9,277 bases of DNA from CAZNMF01 sp964573795 (GTDB taxonomy: Bacteria; Acidobacteriota; Vicinamibacteria; Vicinamibacterales; SCN-69-37). This document shows positions 1 through 4,845 of this stretch, in pieces. The notes beneath the pieces are model-generated. The model ran no database searches, was not told the origin of the DNA, and worked only from the letters and a program-made list of their open reading frames with translations. A program made the position numbers and the translations under genes. The stretch covers positions 1 to 9,277 of the forward strand of contig CAZNMF010000272.1 of assembly GCA_964573795.1 (NCBI GenBank), given 5' to 3'. How positions within the stretch are numbered: the stretch's first letter is position 1; every line of letters starts with the position of its first letter.

Positions 1-867
1 GTTCTTGACGGTGCGGATGATGTGCTCGGTCGAGCCGGAGTCGTCGGCGGCTTGAACGACCTCCCACGTGCACTCCGGATGGACGACGACGCGTCCGCCG
101 GGGTGCGTCTTGCGGAACTGCTCGATCTGGCGGACCGAGAACCGCGTGTGCACGCTGCAGTGGCCCTTCCACAGCACCAGGCGCGCGCGCTGCAGCGCCT
201 CCCGCGTCAGGCCGCCGAACGGCAGATCCGGATCCCAGACGACCATCTCGTCGAGCGGCACGCCCATCTTGTACGCGGTGTTGCGGCCGAGGTGCTGATC
301 GGGCAGCATCAGCAGCTTCTCGCCGCGCTCCCACGCCCACGCCATCACGCGCGACGCGTTGCTCGACGTGCAGACGATGCCGCCGTGCTCGCCGCAGAAG
401 GCTTTGATGGCCGCGGTCGAATTGATGTAGGTGACGGGAATCGCGCTCGTCACGCCGAGCACGCCCATCTCGTCCCAGCAGACCTCGAGCTGGTCGATCG
501 CGGCCATGTCGGCCATCGAGCAGCCGGCCGCCAGATCGGGGAGGATCACGCGCTGATGCGCGGCGCCGAGCACGTCGGCGCTCTCCGCCATGAAATGCAC
601 GCCGCAGAACACGACGTTCTCCGCGCGGTGCTGACGCGAGGCGAATTGCGCGAGCTTCAGCGAATCGCCGATGCAGTCGGCAAACCTGATCACTTCGTCG
701 CGCTGGTAGTGGTGGCCGAGGATCACCAGGCGATCGCCGAGTGCGGCCTTCGCGGCCGCGATGCGCACGTCGAGCTCGTCATCGGGCAGCCGCAGATATT
801 CGTCGGGAAGCGGCTGTCGCTCCTGAAGCTGCGTCTTCTCGTACTGCGTCAAGACCTGGATGTCCAT
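1..867 (-). CDS. nadA: Quinolinate synthase NadA (partial, C-terminus beyond left edge)
   Basis: NadA condenses iminoaspartate with dihydroxyacetone phosphate to give quinolinate, the second step of de novo NAD synthesis; it is a cytosolic [4Fe-4S] enzyme. The frame is open from an ATG at 867 to the window edge, giving 289 residues. Seen in it: LGHHYQRDEV (residues 50-59), FCGVHFMAESADVLG (87-101), LPDLAAGCSMAD (109-120), a YINSTAAIKAFC block (147-158), CTSSNASRV (166-174), PDQHLGRNTAYK (189-200), KGHCSVH (234-240), VHPECTWEVVQAADDSGST (262-280). Cys88 and Cys237 match two of the three cluster ligands of the family; the third, in the C-terminal Cys-rich motif, would lie off the window. A GGAGG at 884-888 sits 16 nt before this ATG and only 1 nt before an in-frame GTG at 882, so neither start has ideal spacing; ATG is preferred. 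The gene follows the terminator behind mqnE, so it probably has its own promoter or a regulated leader. Confidence 0.95.
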   Translation of the reverse strand, partial: MDIQVLTQYEKTQLQERQPLPDEYLRLPDDELDVRIAAAKAALGDRLVILGHHYQRDEVIRFADCIGDSLKLAQFASRQHRAENVVFCGVHFMAESADVLGAAHQRVILPDLAAGCSMADMAAIDQLEVCWDEMGVLGVTSAIPVTYINSTAAIKAFCGEHGGIVCTSSNASRVMAWAWERGEKLLMLPDQHLGRNTAYKMGVPLDEMVVWDPDLPFGGLTREALQRARLVLWKGHCSVHTRFSVRQIEQFRKTHPGGRVVVHPECTWEVVQAADDSGSTEHIIRTVKN

Positions 868-910
868 CGCGTCGCGTTCCACGCCTCCGGAGCTTGTGAA
901 ACTTTTCTCA

Positions 911-922
911 ATCTCCAGAGAT
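911..922. promoter_or_regulatory. Short perfect dyad in the nadA leader
   Basis: The sequence atctc-ca-gagat is a perfect inverted repeat with 5-base arms and a 2-base spacer. It lies between the mqnE terminator and the nadA start, about 44 nt upstream of the ATG. It could be a small operator or part of an RNA fold, but arms this short also arise by chance. I cannot match it to a named regulator. Confidence 0.2.
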
Positions 923-923
923 G

Positions 924-966
924 AAAAAGGCCAAATCCCCCAAGGCTGTTGCCGACGGGGATTTGG
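924..966 (-). terminator. Rho-independent terminator after mqnE, ahead of nadA
   Basis: On the minus strand the outer stem is CCAAATCCCC (plus-strand 957-966) paired perfectly with GGGGATTTGG (931-940). A small inner stem GGC-AACA-GCC closes the 16-base loop. The hairpin is followed after CC by TTTTT (924-928) on the same strand. It begins 31 nt after the mqnE stop. A 10-bp stem with a T run is the standard intrinsic-terminator layout and would end the menaquinone transcript. Because nadA starts only 57 nt further on in the same direction, the hairpin could also be the expression platform of an attenuated nadA leader. Confidence 0.8.
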
Positions 967-997
967 ACTCGTCGTTAGTGTAACAGGATGGACGGGC

Positions 998-2122
998 CTA
1001 CGCCAGCGCGGCGGCGGCCGCCGGTCGCGATGGCTCGATGACCTGATAGAGCGTGTCGCGCTCGAGCGGCTCGCGGCCCGCCGCCCGGATCAGCCGCCGG
1101 ATGGTCGCCGGCGACAGCGACTCGGGCGTGCGCGATCCCGCCATGTGGTAGATCCGCTCTTCCTGGACGGTGCCGTCGAGGTCGTTCGCGCCGTACCACA
1201 GCGCGATCTGGGCGACGTCGACGCCCGTCGCAATCCAGAACGCCTTGACGTGCGGGATGTTGTCGAGCATCAGCCGCGCGACCGCGTGCACGCGCAGCGT
1301 GTCGAGGGCCGACGGCGCCGGCAGCTTGCGCATCTGGTTGTTGTCGGGATGGAACGCCAGCGGGATGAACGCCTGGAAGCCGCCCGTCTCGTCCTGCAGC
1401 GCGCGCACGCGCAGCAGGTGATCGATCCGATCCTCGGCCGTCTCGATGTGGCCGTAGAGCATCGTCACGTTCGAGCGGATGCCGAGGCCGTGTGCGAGGC
1501 GATGGACGGCGAGATAGCGATCGGCGTCGGCCTTGTCGTGGGAGATCTTCTTCCGGACGCGCTCGGCGAAGATCTCGGCCCCGCCGCCGGGCAGCGAGTC
1601 GAGGCCCGCCGCCATGAGCTCGCGCAGGACGGTCTCGTCCGTCATGCCATACGTGTCGGCGAAGAACGCGATCTCGACGGCCGTGAAGCACTTCAAGTGA
1701 ATGCCGGGACGGGCCGCCTTCAACCCGCGCAGCAGATCCGTGTAGTACGAGAACGGCAGATCCGGGTGCAGGCCGTTCACGACGTGTACTTCGGTGAGCG
1801 GCTGATCGGCACGCTCGCGGAGCTTGTCGAGGACCTGCTCGAGCGACAGTGTGTACGCGCCTGGATCGCCCGGCTTCAGCCGCGCGAACGAACAGAACAG
1901 ACAGCTCGCGGCACAGACGTTGGTCGCCTCGAGGCGCAGGTTGATGTTGAAGTACGTGCGCGCGCCGTGACGCCGCTCACGCTCGCGGTTGGCCAGCCAG
2001 CCGATCGCGTGCAGGTCCGGGCATCGCTCGAGCGCGAGGCCGTCGTCGTACGACAGGCGGACGCGCGCGTCGAGCTTCTCGACGATGTCCGCAAGACCTG
2101 ACGCACGGAGACGGGACAGCAT
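998..2122 (-). CDS. mqnE: Aminodeoxyfutalosine synthase MqnE (radical SAM)
   Basis: MqnE joins 3-[(1-carboxyvinyl)oxy]benzoate to the adenosyl radical of SAM to give 6-amino-6-deoxyfutalosine, an early step of the futalosine menaquinone route. The 374-residue protein has the radical-SAM CX3CX2C cluster motif at Cys70, Cys74 and Cys77 (TNVCAASCLFCSF), then HVVNGLHPDLPFSYYTDLL (113-131), GLDSLPGGGAEIFAERVR (173-190), MLYGHIET (221-228), QDETGGFQAFIPLAFHPDNN (243-262), PHVKAFWI (290-297) and DLDGTVQEERIYHMAG (314-329). LYGHIET and IPLAFHPDNN fit MqnE better than the related cyclase MqnC. ATG at 2122 is chosen because it lies 5 nt after the preceding stop and precedes the conserved region by a normal distance. 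No clear Shine-Dalgarno is visible, so translation is probably coupled to the upstream gene. The same frame stays open far upstream only as a shadow of the SH3 gene. Confidence 0.95.
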   Translation of the reverse strand: MLSRLRASGLADIVEKLDARVRLSYDDGLALERCPDLHAIGWLANRERERRHGARTYFNINLRLEATNVCAASCLFCSFARLKPGDPGAYTLSLEQVLDKLRERADQPLTEVHVVNGLHPDLPFSYYTDLLRGLKAARPGIHLKCFTAVEIAFFADTYGMTDETVLRELMAAGLDSLPGGGAEIFAERVRKKISHDKADADRYLAVHRLAHGLGIRSNVTMLYGHIETAEDRIDHLLRVRALQDETGGFQAFIPLAFHPDNNQMRKLPAPSALDTLRVHAVARLMLDNIPHVKAFWIATGVDVAQIALWYGANDLDGTVQEERIYHMAGSRTPESLSPATIRRLIRAAGREPLERDTLYQVIEPSRPAAAAALA

Positions 2123-2127
2123 GGTGG

Positions 2128-3105
2128 CTACTTGATGGAGAACGTCCAGGCGGCGCCGAACACACGGCCCGCGCCGCTCGTCGACAACACGGACGATCCG
2201 GCGAGCCGGCGATTGCCGCTGTACCGCACGGCAATCGCATATTCGCCAGGCGGCAGATCGGCGCTCGGCTGCACGCGCGCGGCGCCGGGCTCGATGACCT
2301 CGATCTTCGCCTTCACGACATCCTGGCGCAAATCCTTGTTCACGTTCCAGGCCGGCTCGGTCTGGCGCGGCTGATCGGCCCGCGCGCGCACGAGCGCGAC
2401 GACGCGCTGGTTGGTCGGCGTGGGCGTCAGCTTCAACAGGACGGGCCGCAGATCTTCGGGCCGCACGCCGGGGACTTCCTTGAAGAGCACGAAGAACGTC
2501 GGACGACGACTGTCGATCGCGCGCGCGGCCGACGTGCCCGCGACCGTCCACACGAACGCGACTTCCGCATCGGGCGCCGGCGTCTCGAAGCCCTCTTTCT
2601 CTGGCACGAGCGGCGCGAGCGCGGCAATCGTCTCGCCGTTGGACTCGATCATCTGAAAACGCGCCGCTTCCGGCGTCAGATCCGTCGTCCCGTTCGCGAG
2701 CTGCACCGACACCGACATGCCGTCTCGCGTCGTCACGGGCAGCACGGGCGCCGGCGGTCGCGGAGGACCGATCGATATCGGCCCATCGGCGGGTACCGGC
2801 GGCGGCGCGGGAGCGGACACGAGCGCGGCCACCTTCTTCGAGACGAACGCTTCGAGCCGGGCGCCGCCGAGGCGCGCGTCCGGCGGCAACTGCACGCGGT
2901 ACCAGTCGCCCTCGATGGCGGTGAGCGTCAGGATCGTTCCGGACGTCACCCGCGTCAGCACTTGGGCCTTCTCGCTCGCCGCGGCGCGGACGTTCGCGCG
3001 GGCGACCGTGACGCGGACCGAGCCCTCCTGCGCCCACGACGGCGCAGAAACAGCCACCAGCGCGAGCACGGCAAGGATCGATGTGGCGTTGGCGCGTCGC
3101 GGCAT
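2128..3105 (-). CDS. Secreted SH3-domain protein of unknown function
   Basis: This 325-residue protein has a signal peptide: a basic start MPRR, a hydrophobic core (about residues 9-20) and a likely cleavage after SWA (23-25). A bacterial SH3-type domain follows (about 28-93), with RANVRAAAS, VTSGTILTLTAIEGDWYRV and a final FVSKKVAA. Next come a Pro/Ala-rich linker (97-123) and a C-terminal region of about 200 residues rich in beta-like stretches, ending with a PPGEYAIAVRYSG segment (285-297) and GRVFGAAWTFSIK. The C-terminal part belongs to no family I recognise. SH3 domains of this kind often bind peptidoglycan or peptides, so an exported envelope role is inferred. ATG at 3105 shares one base with the mqnD stop (TGATG), and a signal peptide starts exactly there, which fixes the start. 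It sits between two menaquinone genes and may be only a co-transcribed passenger. Confidence 0.88.
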   Translation of the reverse strand: MPRRANATSILAVLALVAVSAPSWAQEGSVRVTVARANVRAAASEKAQVLTRVTSGTILTLTAIEGDWYRVQLPPDARLGGARLEAFVSKKVAALVSAPAPPPVPADGPISIGPPRPPAPVLPVTTRDGMSVSVQLANGTTDLTPEAARFQMIESNGETIAALAPLVPEKEGFETPAPDAEVAFVWTVAGTSAARAIDSRRPTFFVLFKEVPGVRPEDLRPVLLKLTPTPTNQRVVALVRARADQPRQTEPAWNVNKDLRQDVVKAKIEVIEPGAARVQPSADLPPGEYAIAVRYSGNRRLAGSSVLSTSGAGRVFGAAWTFSIK

Positions 3106-3956
3106 CAGGCGCTCTGCACGAACTCGACCGGCACACGGCGAGGAATCAGCGCTTTCTCGAACGCTTCGGCGAAGAACCGCTCGAGCGCCGCGCGGCCGCG
3201 CGGCCCGTAGTCGAGCGTCAACTGGTTTACGTACATCCCGACGAAACGATCCGTGTCGCCGCGGTCGAGGCCTCGGCCGAACTGCTGCGCGTACTCGACC
3301 GCCTCGGCGCGGTGGCTCAGCGCGTACGCAATGCTGTCGTGCAGCATCGTCGACACGCGCGCCATCATCTCGGGCCCGAGATCGCGGCGGATGATGTTGC
3401 CGCCGAGCGGCAAGGGCAGGCCGCCCGTCCGCTCGAACCACCATTCGCCGAGATCGACGATCTTGTGGAGGCCATCGGCCTTGTACGTCAGCTGTCCTTC
3501 GTGGATCAGCAGCCCCGCATCGACGCGGCTCTCGAGCACGGCGTTGTCGATCTGATCGAACGGCACGACCTCGTAGTCGAACGACGGGTCGTACATCTGC
3601 AGCGTCAGGAACGCCGACGTCAGCTTGCCCGGAACGGCGATCTTCATGCCCTTCAGCGGCACGTGGCCGTTCGGCGGAAGGGCTTGCGGCGTGCGGCTCA
3701 CGAGGATGGGCCCGTACTTGTCGCCCATGCTGGCACCGTGCGGCAGCAACGCATAGCGGTCCACCAGATGCGCGTACGCGTTGAAGGACACCGCCGTGAC
3801 TTCGTATCGACCTTCGAACGCCGCTTGATTCAGCGTCTGGATATCCGAAAGCACCTGGCCGACTTCGATGCCGTCGACCTTCACCGCCCCCGACGCCAGC
3901 CCGTAGAACATGAAGGCATCGTCGGAGTCCGGACTATGAGCCACCGTAATCTTCAT
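3105..3956 (-). CDS. mqnD: 1,4-dihydroxy-6-naphthoate synthase MqnD
   Basis: MqnD converts cyclic dehypoxanthine futalosine to 1,4-dihydroxy-6-naphthoate, the ring precursor of menaquinone in the futalosine pathway. The 283-residue length is usual for the family, which has a periplasmic-binding-protein-like two-lobe fold. Seen: the N-terminal AHSPDSDDAFMFYGLASG (6-23), SDIQTLNQAAFEGRYEVTAVS (37-57), HGASMGDKYGPILVSR (73-88), MKIAVPGKLTSAFLTLQMY (104-122), AGLLIHEGQLTY (147-158) and LPLPLGGNIIRRDLG (180-194). His152 in IHEGQLTY probably corresponds to the proposed catalytic histidine of the family. The SPDSDDAFMFY start separates it from the related chorismate dehydratase MqnA. The start is ATG 3956, with a weak AGGG a few bases upstream. 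It lies 66 nt after the trehalose phosphatase gene, so it may be read from the same transcript or from its own promoter; I see no convincing promoter in the gap. Confidence 0.95.
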   Translation of the reverse strand: MKITVAHSPDSDDAFMFYGLASGAVKVDGIEVGQVLSDIQTLNQAAFEGRYEVTAVSFNAYAHLVDRYALLPHGASMGDKYGPILVSRTPQALPPNGHVPLKGMKIAVPGKLTSAFLTLQMYDPSFDYEVVPFDQIDNAVLESRVDAGLLIHEGQLTYKADGLHKIVDLGEWWFERTGGLPLPLGGNIIRRDLGPEMMARVSTMLHDSIAYALSHRAEAVEYAQQFGRGLDRGDTDRFVGMYVNQLTLDYGPRGRAALERFFAEAFEKALIPRRVPVEFVQSA

Positions 3957-3983
3957 GCGCCCTGTAGTGTTCCACAGATGTCA

Positions 3984-4010
3984 CGGCGGCCGAAAGTCCG
4001 CGCGCCGCCG
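3984..4010. repeat. GC-rich inverted repeat between otsB and mqnD
   Basis: The 7-base arms cggcggc (3984-3990) and gccgccg (4004-4010) can pair around a 13-base loop in the 66-nt gap between the phosphatase stop and the mqnD start. No T run follows on the minus strand, so it does not look like an intrinsic terminator. In DNA this GC-rich such a short repeat may be chance; it could slow polymerase or shield an mRNA end. Confidence 0.25.
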
Positions 4011-4022
4011 GTGGCTCGACCA

Positions 4023-4790
4023 CTATCGCGCGCGCAGCCGCGCCAGGCGCCCCAGGAAACGGCCGACGGAGGCCGGTCCGGCCAGACGCCAGTCGATCAG
4101 GTGCGCGTGCGGCCGATCGCCGACGCCGATGACGACGTCGCGCTCGCCGAGCGCGTCGAACGCGTCCTCGTCGGTGCGGTCGTCGCCGAGGTAGACGATC
4201 GCGATCGGGCCGGCGACACGCTCCTCGACGCGCGCGCGAATCCACACGGCCGCGCGGCCCTTGTGCCAGCTCACGGCCGGCAGCAGCTCGAGCGCTTTCG
4301 TGCCCGCCAGCGACTTGAGGACGCCGTCCTCGAGGTACGGCGCGGCGATCTCCCGGAACTCGTCGATCGCGCGCGGCGCGAGCTCCGGCGGCACCCGGCG
4401 CACGTGACACGTCAGCGCGTAGACCTTGTTCTCGAGAAAGATGCCGGGGCACCACGCCAGGTCGTGCGCGGCCTCAGCGGCAATCTCGGCGACGACGGGC
4501 ACGAGGGGATCGAGCGCTTCGTGATGAAAACGGCATCCCGGCCCGGCGATCTCGAGGCCGTGCAGACCGGCGGCGAACTCGGCCGCAGGGCCGACACGCT
4601 CGCGCACGTCCGTCAGGCGGCGCCCGCTCACGACGCCGAACGTGACGTCGGGCAGCGCGGCCAGCCGGGCGACCTCGCGCGCCACGTCCGACGACACGAC
4701 GGCCTCGTCCGGCGTCGGCGCGATCTCGGCCAGCGTGCCGTCGTAGTCGGTCAACAACAACAGGTGCGCGCCGCCGAGGCGCTCGTGCAC
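4023..4790 (-). CDS. otsB: Trehalose-6-phosphate phosphatase
   Basis: This HAD-superfamily phosphatase removes phosphate from trehalose-6-phosphate to give trehalose, completing the OtsA/OtsB route with its upstream neighbour. The 255 residues show HAD motif I DYDGTL with the nucleophile Asp15 and acid/base Asp17, motif II in VSGR (54-57), a GLHGLEI block (75-81) typical of these phosphatases, ENKVYALTCHVR (120-131), the Lys-bearing GTKALELLP (163-171) and HKGRA (176-180), and motif IV GDDRTDEDAF (202-211). All expected catalytic residues are present. The start is uncertain. GTG at 4790 is the first standard start in the frame, but the frame is open further upstream and reads protein-like (AASDLVARDVHERLGG), with CTG codons at 4805 and 4853. 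The stop of the upstream synthase lies 55 nt before the GTG. No strong ribosome-binding site is seen. Confidence 0.93.
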   Translation of the reverse strand: MHERLGGAHLLLLTDYDGTLAEIAPTPDEAVVSSDVAREVARLAALPDVTFGVVSGRRLTDVRERVGPAAEFAAGLHGLEIAGPGCRFHHEALDPLVPVVAEIAAEAAHDLAWCPGIFLENKVYALTCHVRRVPPELAPRAIDEFREIAAPYLEDGVLKSLAGTKALELLPAVSWHKGRAAVWIRARVEERVAGPIAIVYLGDDRTDEDAFDALGERDVVIGVGDRPHAHLIDWRLAGPASVGRFLGRLARLRAR

Positions 4791-4845
4791 ATCGCGCGCG
4801 ACCAGATCCGATGCCGCGTACCCCGCGTCCGCGGCGGCGTCACGT

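Noticed and set aside
22..924. 300-residue plus-strand open frame opposite nadA
   Set aside because: The minus strand encodes unmistakable NadA motifs over the whole stretch; the plus reading has none.
860..2101. 413-residue plus-strand open frame opposite mqnE
   Set aside because: Antisense shadow of mqnE, rich in Arg, Val and Asp, without domain motifs.
3984..4010. Hairpin between otsB and mqnD as a transcription terminator
   Set aside because: The stem is only 7 bp and no T run follows on the minus strand.
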